The notes under the pieces: generated by a model
Seen by the model: the letters and a program-made list of their open reading frames with translations, nothing else
The model's database searches: none
What the model was told of the DNA's origin: nothing
Translations under genes and position numbers: made by a program
Shown: in pieces, positions 39,347 to 47,700 of the stretch
How the letters are laid out: each line of letters begins with the position of its first letter
How positions within the stretch are numbered: position 1 is the first letter of the stretch
Origin: Streptomyces werraensis
GTDB taxonomy: Bacteria > Actinomycetota > Actinomycetes > Streptomycetales > Streptomycetaceae
NCBI GenBank assembly: GCA_014656175.1
Contig: BNBX01000001.1
Coordinates: forward strand, 660,121 to 724,120
DNA length: 64,000 nt
Reading direction: 5' to 3'

Positions 39347-41524
39347 TTGTCCGCCCGCGATCTCGCGTCCCCACCGCGGCCGTCAGCAGATGGTGCCCCG
39401 TCCGTCCCCCCCACGCGGGGCGGCTCCCCCGCACCGCCGTCCGGCGGTAGGCCCGCCCAGGCGGCGGGCGGCGCCGGACTGAGGCTGGACATCCAGGGAC
39501 TGCGCGCCGTCGCGGTCACGCTCGTGGTGGTCGCCCACGCGGGTGTGTCGTCCCTGGCCGGCGGCTTCGTCGGGGTGGACGTCTTCTTCGTCATCTCCGG
39601 CTTCCTCATCACCTCACTGATGCTGCGCGAGTGGAAGCGCGAGGGCCGGATCTCACTGGGCCGCTTCTACGCCCGCCGGGCCATGCGCCTGCTGCCCGCC
39701 TCCACGCTGGTCGTCATGGCGACGCTGGCCGGGTCATGGCTGTTCCTGGGCCCGCTGCGGTTCGCGGACTACGCCAAGGACGCCATCGCCTCCGCCTGGT
39801 ACGTCGTCAACTTCCGTCTGGCCGAGACGGGCACCGACTACTTCAACACGGACGTGCCGCCGTCGCCGTTCCAGCACTTCTGGTCGCTGGCGGTGGAGGA
39901 GCAGTTCTACCTGATCTGGCCCGTCCTGCTGATCGTCGCGCTGAAGATCTTCCGCCGCCGCGCCCTGCTGGCGATCCCGCTGCTGGCCCTCGCCGCCGCG
40001 TCGTTCGCCGTGAACCTGCACCTCACCGAGACGTCCCCGTCCTGGGCCTACTTCGGCTCGCAGGGCCGCATCTGGGAGCTGGCGGTGGGCGCCCTGCTGG
40101 CGCTGGTGGCGCACCGGCTGAACGACATCCCGCGTGCCGTCGCCGCGGTCCTCAGCTGGGCCGGCCTGGCCGCCATCGCCTACGCGGCGGTGGCCTTCGA
40201 CGACCACACCGTCTTCCCCGGCCACAACGCCGTGGTCCCCGTGCTCGGCGCGGCCGCCGTGCTGGCCGGCGGTGCGGCGGGCGGCCGGTACGGCGCGGGC
40301 CTGGTGCTGTCGCTGCGTCCCGCCGTGTGGGTCGGCGGCGTCTCCTACGCCTGGTACCTGTGGCACTGGCCGCTCATCGTCATCGTGCCCGCGGCCCTGG
40401 GCTTCGGCGAGAACGAGGGCCCGCTGCGGCTGATCGCCGCCCTGGGCGGTCTGGTGCTGGCCTGGCTGACGCTGAAGCTGGTCGAGGACCCGATGCGGTT
40501 CCACCGGGCCTTCAAGGCGCACGCGGCCCGTGGTCTGTCGCTGGGCCTCGGTCTGTCGGCGGTCGCTGCGGTGGCCGCGCTGGTCGCCGCGCAGTTCCCG
40601 CCGAGCCTGTCCTCGGGCGGCGCCCAGCAGAACACCAAGCAGGCGATCGCCCAGGCGCCCGACCCGCAGGCGGCGCTGACCCGGCTGCTGCAGAACCCGG
40701 CGGACAAGATGCCGTCCAACCTCTCGCCGAACGTGCACGACGTGGCGTACAAGCGGACGGCGGTCTACAACGACGACTGCGCGCTGACCATGTCGGAGGA
40801 GAAGCAGACGCAGCCGTGTCTGTACGGCGACAAGAACGGCGACCGCAGCGTGGTGCTGTTCGGCGACTCGCACGTCGCGCAGTGGTTCCCGGCGTTCGAC
40901 GCGATCGCCCGCGAGCACGGCTGGAAGCTGTACTCGTTCACCAAGAACGCCTGCAAGGTCTCCCAGATCACCATCGCCTACAACAACGGTCCCTACTCGT
41001 CCTGCGACGACTGGCGTGAGGTGACCATCGACAAGATCCGCGCGATGGAGCCCGAACTGGTCGTCACCTCCAGCTCCAACTCCGCGAAGCTGTGGGGTGA
41101 GGGCGACACCGCCACCGAGTGGGGCAAGGGCCAGGCCGAGACGTACCGGATCCTCCAGCAGGGCCGCACCCGCGTGCTCACGCTGCTGGACAACCCCTGG
41201 CCGAAGAACAACGCGGTGGACTGCGCGGTGGCCAACCCGGACGACCTGTCCGAGTGCGCCAACAAGCTGTCCGAGTCCGACAAGCAGCCCTCGGTGACCA
41301 AGGCGATCCGCGAGGCGGCGGCCGCCGAGGACGTGGCGGTCATCGACCCGTCCCCCTGGGTCTGCGCCCCCTCCGGCAACTGCCCGGTCGTGGTGGGCAA
41401 CACGCTGGTGTACCGGGACTACGGCCACCTGGCGGACGCCTACGTCGAGGCCCTGACCCCGGTGGTGGAGGAGCGGCTGCTGAAGCTCTTCGGGGCGGAC
41501 CTGAGCCGGACGCCCGGCAACTGA
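39347..41524 (+). CDS. OatA-like acyltransferase (acyltransferase-3 membrane domain plus SGNH domain)
   Basis: A 725-aa protein. The N-terminal acyltransferase-3 domain has about ten spans (LDIQGLRAVAVTLVVVAHAG; FVGVDVFFVISGFLIT; FWSLAVEEQFYLIWP; WYLWHWPLIV; about residues 45-400). An extracytoplasmic SGNH domain follows, with GDSH (VVLFGDSHVAQWF, about 505) and the DxxH block DYGHLADAY (about 695). This is the layout of OatA-type enzymes that O-acetylate wall glycans or exopolysaccharide. The start is TTG 39347: AAGGAG lies 10 nt upstream, while the longer open frame has no ribosome site. The context suggests it acetylates the polymer made by the neighbouring Stealth/TagF enzymes. It ends at a 27-bp hairpin. 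Confidence 0.9.
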   Translation: MSARDLASPPRPSADGAPSVPPTRGGSPAPPSGGRPAQAAGGAGLRLDIQGLRAVAVTLVVVAHAGVSSLAGGFVGVDVFFVISGFLITSLMLREWKREGRISLGRFYARRAMRLLPASTLVVMATLAGSWLFLGPLRFADYAKDAIASAWYVVNFRLAETGTDYFNTDVPPSPFQHFWSLAVEEQFYLIWPVLLIVALKIFRRRALLAIPLLALAAASFAVNLHLTETSPSWAYFGSQGRIWELAVGALLALVAHRLNDIPRAVAAVLSWAGLAAIAYAAVAFDDHTVFPGHNAVVPVLGAAAVLAGGAAGGRYGAGLVLSLRPAVWVGGVSYAWYLWHWPLIVIVPAALGFGENEGPLRLIAALGGLVLAWLTLKLVEDPMRFHRAFKAHAARGLSLGLGLSAVAAVAALVAAQFPPSLSSGGAQQNTKQAIAQAPDPQAALTRLLQNPADKMPSNLSPNVHDVAYKRTAVYNDDCALTMSEEKQTQPCLYGDKNGDRSVVLFGDSHVAQWFPAFDAIAREHGWKLYSFTKNACKVSQITIAYNNGPYSSCDDWREVTIDKIRAMEPELVVTSSSNSAKLWGEGDTATEWGKGQAETYRILQQGRTRVLTLLDNPWPKNNAVDCAVANPDDLSECANKLSESDKQPSVTKAIREAAAAEDVAVIDPSPWVCAPSGNCPVVVGNTLVYRDYGHLADAYVEALTPVVEERLLKLFGADLSRTPGN

Positions 41525-41527
41525 GCC

Positions 41528-41585
41528 ACCGCATGTACGAGGAGGGCCCGTTCCGTTCGGAACGGGCCCTCCTCGTACATGCGGT
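41528..41585. terminator. Bidirectional terminator with a perfect 27-bp stem
   Basis: Positions 41528-41554 are perfectly complementary to 41559-41585, with a 4-nt GTTC loop. It starts 3 nt after the acyltransferase stop and ends 21 nt before the convergent obg stop. Confidence 0.85.
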
Positions 41586-41606
41586 GCGCGCGGTGCGCCG
41601 TGCGGA

Positions 41607-43052
41607 CTAGAACGGCTCGAAGCCGTCGAACTCCCGCTCCGCCTCGTCGCGCTGGGCGTCGCGGTCACGGCGGCGCTGGGCGGCCGGACGGGGCGCCTCG
41701 AAGCGGTGGTCCTCACCGCGGCGGCCGAGCATCTCCGCACCGGCGCTGACGGACGGCTCCCAGTCGAAGACCACGGCGTTGTCCTCGGGGCCGATGGCGA
41801 CGGCGTCGCCGCCGCGGGCGCCCGCCTTCATCAGCTGCTCCTCGACGCCGAGACGGTTGAGCCGGTCGGCGAGGTAGCCGACGGCCTCGTCGTTGTTGAA
41901 GTCGGTCTGGCGCACCCAGCGTTCGGGCTTCTCGCCGCGCACCCGGAACACCAGCTCGCCGCCGGCCTCCTCGCGGGTGACGGTGAAGCCGGTGTCGTCG
42001 ACCGCCTTGGGACGGATGACGATGCGGGTCGCCTCCTCCTTCGGCCTGGCCGCGCGCGCCTTGGCCACCAGGTCGGCGAGCGCGAAGGACAGCTCGCGCA
42101 GACCGGTGTGGGCCACGGCGGACACCTCGAAGACGCGGTAGCCGCGCTCCTCCAGGTCCGGGCGGACCATGTCGGCGAGGTCCTTGCCGTCGGGCACGTC
42201 GATCTTGTTGAGGACGACGAGCCGCGGCCGGTTGTCCAGGCCGCCGTACTGGCGCAGCTCCTCCTCGATGACGTCGAGGTCGGAGACGGGGTCGCGGTCG
42301 GACTCCAGGGTGGCGGTGTCCAGCACGTGCACCAGGACGCTACACCGCTCGACATGGCGCAGGAACTCCAGACCGAGGCCCTTGCCCTGGCTGGCGCCGG
42401 GGATCAGGCCGGGGACGTCGGCGATGGTGTAGACGGTCGAACCGGCGGTGACCACGCCGAGGTTCGGCACCAGCGTGGTGAACGGGTAGTCGGCGATCTT
42501 CGGCTTGGCGGCGCTGAGCACGGAGATCAACGACGACTTGCCGGCGCTGGGGTAACCCACGAGGGCCACGTCGGCGACGGTCTTGAGCTCCAGCACGACG
42601 TCACGCAGATCGCCCGGCTCGCCGAGCAGCGCGAACCCGGGGGCCTTGCGGCGCGCCGAGGCGAGGGCGGCGTTGCCGAGCCCGCCACGGCCGCCCTGGG
42701 CGGCGACGTAGGAGGTGCCGTGGCCGACGAGGTCGGCGAGCACGTTGCCCGCCTTGTCGAGCACCACGGTGCCGTCCGGCACGGGCAGGACCAGGTCCTG
42801 ACCGTCCTTGCCGGAGCGGTTGCCGCCCTCGCCGGGCTTGCCGTTGGTGGCCTTGCGGTGCGGCGAGTGGTGGTAGTCGAGCAGGGTGGTCACGGACTGG
42901 TCGACGGTCAGGATGACATCGCCGCCGCGTCCGCCGTTGCCCCCGTCGGGGCCGCCGAGCGGCTTGAACTTCTCGCGATGGACGGAGGCACAGCCGTGAC
43001 CTCCGTTACCCGCGGCGACATGCAGCTCGACGCGGTCCACGAAGGTGGTCAT
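41607..43052 (-). CDS. obg: Obg-family GTPase
   Basis: A 481-aa GTPase (Obg/CgtA). The glycine-rich Obg fold comes first ([26 protein letters not shown]). The G domain has [11 protein letters not shown] (G1), [16 protein letters not shown] (G3), [11 protein letters not shown] (G4) and EVSAVAHTG (G5). A C-terminal OCT domain ([20 protein letters not shown]) precedes a charged tail. Obg binds the 50S subunit and (p)ppGpp; in S. coelicolor its level and GTP state influence the onset of aerial growth. ATG 43052. It follows rplU-rpmA in the universal order, with a hairpin in the 103-bp gap that may reduce read-through. Confidence 0.97.
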   Translation of the reverse strand: MTTFVDRVELHVAAGNGGHGCASVHREKFKPLGGPDGGNGGRGGDVILTVDQSVTTLLDYHHSPHRKATNGKPGEGGNRSGKDGQDLVLPVPDGTVVLDKAGNVLADLVGHGTSYVAAQGGRGGLGNAALASARRKAPGFALLGEPGDLRDVVLELKTVADVALVGYPSAGKSSLISVLSAAKPKIADYPFTTLVPNLGVVTAGSTVYTIADVPGLIPGASQGKGLGLEFLRHVERCSVLVHVLDTATLESDRDPVSDLDVIEEELRQYGGLDNRPRLVVLNKIDVPDGKDLADMVRPDLEERGYRVFEVSAVAHTGLRELSFALADLVAKARAARPKEEATRIVIRPKAVDDTGFTVTREEAGGELVFRVRGEKPERWVRQTDFNNDEAVGYLADRLNRLGVEEQLMKAGARGGDAVAIGPEDNAVVFDWEPSVSAGAEMLGRRGEDHRFEAPRPAAQRRRDRDAQRDEAEREFDGFEPF

Positions 43053-43101
43053 GGAATGTGCCTCCAGTTACTACGGGGTTGTCTCTTGGGTAACACGCGA
43101 A

Positions 43102-43140
43102 AGGCGGACCCGCTTCCCGTCGGGGAAGTGAGGTCCGCCT
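43102..43140 (-). terminator. Attenuating hairpin between rpmA and obg
   Basis: Stem AGGCGGACC/GGTCCGCCT (43102-43110, 43132-43140) with an inner CTTCCC/GGGAAG pair, directly after rpmA. It may give partial termination, since obg follows in the same direction. Confidence 0.55.
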
Positions 43141-43155
43141 CGCGAAAGTGTCCGA

Positions 43156-43410
43156 TCAGGCGACCGGGACGATGTTCACGACCTTGCGGCCACGGCTGGT
43201 GCCGAACTGCACCGAACCGGCCTGCAGCGCGAACAGCGTGTCGTCGCCGCCACGGCCGACGCCGGCGCCCGGGTGGAAGTGGGTGCCGCGCTGGCGGACC
43301 AGGATCTCGCCCGCGTTCACGACCTGACCGCCGAAGCGCTTCACGCCGAGGCGCTGAGCGTTGGAGTCACGACCGTTGCGGGTGGACGATGCGCCCTTCT
43401 TGTGTGCCAT
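43156..43410 (-). CDS. rpmA: 50S ribosomal protein L27
   Basis: An 84-aa L27 near the peptidyl-transferase centre. [20 protein letters not shown] is the canonical start; unlike Firmicutes L27 it has no cleavable N-extension. [16 protein letters not shown] follows. It lies 14 nt downstream of rplU. Confidence 0.98.
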   Translation of the reverse strand: MAHKKGASSTRNGRDSNAQRLGVKRFGGQVVNAGEILVRQRGTHFHPGAGVGRGGDDTLFALQAGSVQFGTSRGRKVVNIVPVA

Positions 43411-43424
43411 CTCTCCTCAGTCCC

Positions 43425-43745
43425 TTACTTCGCAGCCGCGGGGATCTCAGTGACCTTGATCGCCGTGTACTGCTGGCGGTGGCCCTGACGACGGCGGTAG
43501 CCGGTCTTGTTCTTGTAGCGCAGAATGTCGATCTTCTGGCCCTTGTGGTGGTCCACGACCTCAGCCTGGACCTTGATCCCGGCCAGCACCCACGGGTCGC
43601 TGGTCACGGAGTCGCCGTCGACGACGAGCAGGGTCGAGAGCTCGACCGTGTCGCCGACCTTGGCGGTGGAAATCTTGTCAACCTCGACGATGTCGCCGAC
43701 AGCAACCTTGTGCTGGCGACCACCGCTGCGCACGATGGCGTACAC
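43425..43745 (-). CDS. rplU: 50S ribosomal protein L21
   Basis: A 106-aa 23S rRNA-binding protein. [20 protein letters not shown] and [20 protein letters not shown] are both family signatures. The GTG start at 43745 has a GAGA-type ribosome site. It is first in the rplU-rpmA pair, with a clear promoter at 43893-43922 and a structured leader of about 140 nt. Confidence 0.98.
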   Translation of the reverse strand: MYAIVRSGGRQHKVAVGDIVEVDKISTAKVGDTVELSTLLVVDGDSVTSDPWVLAGIKVQAEVVDHHKGQKIDILRYKNKTGYRRRQGHRQQYTAIKVTEIPAAAK

Positions 43746-43788
43746 GCGGATCTCACTCTCACTCGAAGAACGGCACCCCCGCAGGCCA

Positions 43789-43843
43789 GTCGCCCACGCA
43801 CATACGCGGGCGACCTCTCCCGGTCGCGGCCCGCGTCCGGGAG
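43789..43843 (-). promoter_or_regulatory. Two hairpins in the rplU 5' leader
   Basis: In the transcript, hairpin A (CTCCCGG/CCGGGAG, 43817-43843) is followed 2 nt later by hairpin B (GTCGCCC/GGGCGAC, 43789-43814). Hairpin B ends 43 nt before the rplU start. L21 leader RNAs that sense the ribosomal protein are known in other phyla; whether this is one is untested. Confidence 0.4.
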
Positions 43844-43892
43844 GAAGAGGTTTACGGGGATGTGGCGGTCCCGATGGACACGCCGACGGTCA

Positions 43893-43922
43893 AGGTTACG
43901 GGGCCGGAGCCACGGGGGTCAA
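43893..43922 (-). promoter_or_regulatory. rplU-rpmA promoter
   Basis: TTGACC (43917-43922), an 18-nt spacer and TAACCT (43893-43898) on the minus strand: a near-consensus housekeeping promoter. Transcription should begin near 43886. Confidence 0.65.
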
Positions 43923-43948
43923 ACCGGACCCCTCTGCGCCCGTGCCGC

Positions 43949-44701
43949 TCAGTGACCGGCGACGATCTCCCGTCCGCGGGCGAGGTCGTCGTGGTTGTCG
44001 ATCTCGACCCACCGGACGTCGCCGATCGGCGCCACGTCGATCCGGAAGCCCCGGTTCACCAGCTCCTGGTAACCGTCCTCGTAGTACAGCTGCGGATCCC
44101 GCTCGAACGTCGCCTTCAGCGCGTCCGCCAGCGCCTCCGCGGCCCCGCCCTCGATCAGCGTCACACCGATGTACTCGCCGGTCGCCTCGGCCGGGTCCAT
44201 CAGCTTCGTGATCCGCCGCACCCCCTTCCCGGGGTCGACGACGACCTTCATCTCCTCGTCGGCGAGCTTCTTCACCGTGTCCAGCGCCAGGATGATCTGC
44301 TTGCCGTCACCCCGCGCGTCCAGCAGCGTCCGCTCCACCGACACCGGGTGCACCGTGTCGCCGTTGGCGAGAATCACACCGTCCTTCAGGGCGTCCCGCG
44401 CGCACCACAGCGAGTAGGCGTTGTTCCACTCCTCCGCCTTGTCGTTGTCGATGAGCGTCAGCTTCAGCCCGTACTTCGCCTCCAGCGCCGCCTGCCGCTC
44501 GTACACCGCCTCCTTGCGGTAGCCGACCACGACACCGACCTCGGTCAGACCGATCTCCGCGAAGTTGCCGAGCGTCAGGTCCAGGACGGTCGCGGCGTCC
44601 GGGTCGCCCTCCGCGCCCACCGGCACCAGGGCCTTGGGGAGCGTGTCGGTGTACGGACGCAGACGCCGGCCGGCGCCGGCCGCGAGCACGAGGCCTATCA
44701 T
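43949..44701 (-). CDS. LicC-like sugar/polyol-phosphate nucleotidyltransferase
   Basis: A 250-aa nucleotidyltransferase. The signature LAAGAGRRLRPYTDTLPKAL is at the N-terminus. GYRKEAVYE, NDKAEEWNNAYSLWCARDAL and ILANGDTVH follow, and HDDLARGREI is near the end. The NNAYSLW segment is typical of the LicC/inositol-phosphate cytidylyltransferase branch, which makes CDP-choline or CDP-inositol-type donors. ATG 44701 has AAGGAG 10 nt upstream. It is isolated between the rne terminator and rplU. A CDP-activated product could feed the CDP-alcohol transferase at 37.9 kb; that link is inference. Confidence 0.85.
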   Translation of the reverse strand: MIGLVLAAGAGRRLRPYTDTLPKALVPVGAEGDPDAATVLDLTLGNFAEIGLTEVGVVVGYRKEAVYERQAALEAKYGLKLTLIDNDKAEEWNNAYSLWCARDALKDGVILANGDTVHPVSVERTLLDARGDGKQIILALDTVKKLADEEMKVVVDPGKGVRRITKLMDPAEATGEYIGVTLIEGGAAEALADALKATFERDPQLYYEDGYQELVNRGFRIDVAPIGDVRWVEIDNHDDLARGREIVAGH

Positions 44702-44726
44702 CGCGGTCGTTCTCCTTCGGGGACGG

Positions 44727-44768
44727 AAAAAAGCGTGTGGCCCTGCCCCGCAGGGGACAGGACCACAC
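44727..44768 (-). terminator. Intrinsic terminator of the RNase E/G gene
   Basis: Hairpin GTGTGG-CCTG-CCCC / GGGG-CAGG-CCACAC (44735-44768) followed on the minus strand by GC and six T residues (44727-44732). It lies 15 nt after the rne stop. Confidence 0.8.
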
Positions 44769-44782
44769 AGCGTAGACGCTGG

Positions 44783-47700
44783 TCAGCTCTCGTCGGCCGC
44801 GGCCGTGACCGAGGAGGGCGCCTGCTGCTCGGCAGCGGCCGTCTTCTTCGTCGTGGCCTTCTTCGCCGTCGACTTCTTGGCGGTGGTCTTCTTCGCCGCC
44901 GTCGTCGTCTTCTTGGCCGCCGTCTTCTTGGCCGTCGTCGTCTTCTTCGTGGCGGCCTTCTTCGCCGTGGCCTTCTTGGCCGTCTTGCGGGCGGCCTTCT
45001 TGGCCGGAGCGGCCTCCTCGGCGCCCTCGGCACCCTCGGCACCCTCGACGGGCTCGGCGGCCCGGACGGCCTCCGGCTCGGCGGCGGGCTCCTCGGAGGG
45101 CTTCTGCTCGTCCGCCGGGGCGGACGGCAGGACCACGACGGCCGTGTCCTCGGACGCGGTCGCGGTGCTCGGCTTGCGCACCGCACGACGCCGCGGACGG
45201 GCCGGGGCGGGCGCCTCGGGCGCGGCCTCCGGGGCCGGGGCCTCCGCCGGGGTCTCCTCGGCCTTCGGCGTCTCCTCCGTCCTCGCGGACTCGGCGACGG
45301 TCACCACCGCGGCCTCGGCGCCCGCCGGGGAACCGGCCGGCGCGGACACCTTGCGGGTGGCCCGGCGGCGGGTACGGCCCTGGGGAGCGGCCTCCTCGGC
45401 CGGCGGCACCACGGCGTCCTCGGCGGCGGCCGGCTCGGCCAGCGCCTCGGCGGCCGACTCCGGCTGCACGGGACGCCGCGCCTCCTCGGCGGCCGTCACG
45501 TCCTGCGCCGTGGGGACGGTCTGCGTCTCCTCGGCGGCGGGCGCCTCCTCGGCGCGCTCCTCGGCCTGCTTGCGGCCGCCCTTGGCGGTCTCACGCTGCG
45601 GGGAGCCCGCGGGCGCGGAGGCCCGACGGCTCGCCCGGCGGCGCGTACGGCCCCGGGAGGCGGCGGCCTCCGCCTCGGCGGCGCTGCTGTACAGCTCCTC
45701 GTCCGGGGTGAACTCGGGAGCCTGCAGCGCGGCCGGCTCGGCCACCTCGGCGGCGACCTCGGCCGGTGTCTCCGACTCGGCCTCGGCCTCCTGCTCCGGC
45801 GTCTCCACGGCGGCCTCGTGCTCGTGCGGCTGGTCCGCCGCGCCGGCCCGGGCCCGCTTGCGGCGCTTGCCGCCGCCGGAGGAGGACGGCTGGTCGAGGT
45901 GGACGATGACACCGCGGCCGTTGCAGTGGACGCAGGTCTCGGAGAACGACTCCAGCAGGCCCTGGCCGACCCGCTTACGGGTCATCTGGACCAGGCCCAG
46001 CGAGGTCACCTCGGCGACCTGGTGCTTGGTCCGGTCCCGGCCCAGGCACTCGAGCAGACGGCGCAGCACCAGGTCCCGGTTGGACTCCAGCACCATGTCG
46101 ATGAAGTCGATGACGATGATGCCGCCGAGGTCGCGCAGCCGCAGCTGGCGCACGATCTCCTCGGCCGCCTCCAGGTTGTTCCTGGTGACCGTCTCCTCGA
46201 GGTTGCCGCCCTGGCCGGTGAACTTACCGGTGTTGACGTCGATGACGACCATCGCCTCGGTCCGGTCGATCACCAGCGAACCGCCGCTGGGCAGCCAGAC
46301 CTTGCGGTCCAGCGCCTTGGCGAGCTGCTCGTCGATCCGGTACGTGGCGAAGACGTCGACCTCGCTGGTCCACCGCTGCAGGCGGTCGGCCAGGTCGGGC
46401 GCGACGTGGGAGACGTAGCCGTGGATGGTCTCCCAGGCCTCGTCACCGCTGACGACGACCTTGGAGAAGTCCTCGTTGAAGATGTCCCGGACGACCCGGA
46501 CGGTCATGTCCGGCTCGCCGTACAGCAGCGTCGGAGCGGTGCCGCCGTTCTTGGACTTCTTCTTGATCTCCTCCCACTGCGCCTGGAGCCGCTCGACGTC
46601 ACGGCGCAGCTCGTCCTCACTCGCGCCCTCGGCGGCGGTGCGCACGATGACGCCCGCGTCCTCGGGGACGATCTTCTTGAGGATGGTCTTCAGCCGGGCC
46701 CGCTCGGTGTCGGGCAGCTTGCGGCTGATGCCGGTCATCGAGCCCTCGGGCACGTACACGAGGTAGCGGCCCGGGAGGGAGACCTGGCTGGTGAGGCGGG
46801 CGCCCTTGTGGCCGATCGGGTCCTTGGTGACCTGGACCAGCACCGGCTGTCCGGACTTCAGCGCGGACTCGATGCGGCGCGGACCGCCGGACATGCCGAG
46901 CGCGTCGAAGTTGACCTCGCCGGCGTAGAGCACGGCGTTGCGGCCCTTGCCGATGTCGATGAAGGCGGCCTCCATGGACGGCAGCACGTTCTGTACCTTG
47001 CCCAGGTACACGTTGCCGACGTACGAGGTGGCCTGCTCCTTGTTGACGTAGTGCTCGACGAGCACGCCGTCCTCGAGGACGCCGATCTGCGTGCGGTCGC
47101 CGTGCTGGCGGACCACCATGACGCGCTCGACGGCTTCGCGGCGGGCCAGGAACTCGGCCTCGGTGATGATCGGCACGCGCCGGCGGCCCTGCTCGCGGCC
47201 CTCGCGGCGGCGCTGCTTCTTGGCCTCCAGGCGGGTGGAGCCCTTGATGGACTGCACCTCGTCGGACGGCTCGGCACCCTTTTCCCGCAGGGGGCGGGGC
47301 TCGCGGACCTTGACGACGGTGCGCTCGGGGTCGTCGGCGGACGGCTCGGGCTCCCCTCCGCTGTCCCCGGCGCGGCGACGACGGCGACGACGGCGACGGC
47401 TGCTGCTGGAGCCGCCGTTGTCCTCGCGCTCCTCGCGCTCGCGCTCCTCGGCGTCCTCGTCGCTCTGCCCGTCGGTGTCCTCGGCGTCCTGCTCGGACTG
47501 CTCGGTCCCGGCCCGCCCGGCGGCTTCGGTGTCGCCGTCCTGCTGCTCGCCGCTGTCGGCGTCGGCGGACTCGCCACGGCGACGGCGACGGCCGCCGCGG
47601 CGACGGCGGCGGCGCGAACCGGACGACTCGTGGTCGTCGTGGTCGTCGCCCTCGTCCGTGTCGTCGCCCTCGTCGCTCTCGGCGCCGTCGGTCCGGTCGT

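Noticed and set aside
38946..39434. A 162-codon minus-strand frame upstream of the OatA-like gene
   Set aside because: Codon-position GC is wrong for that frame, it has no ribosome site, and it overlaps the acyltransferase start.
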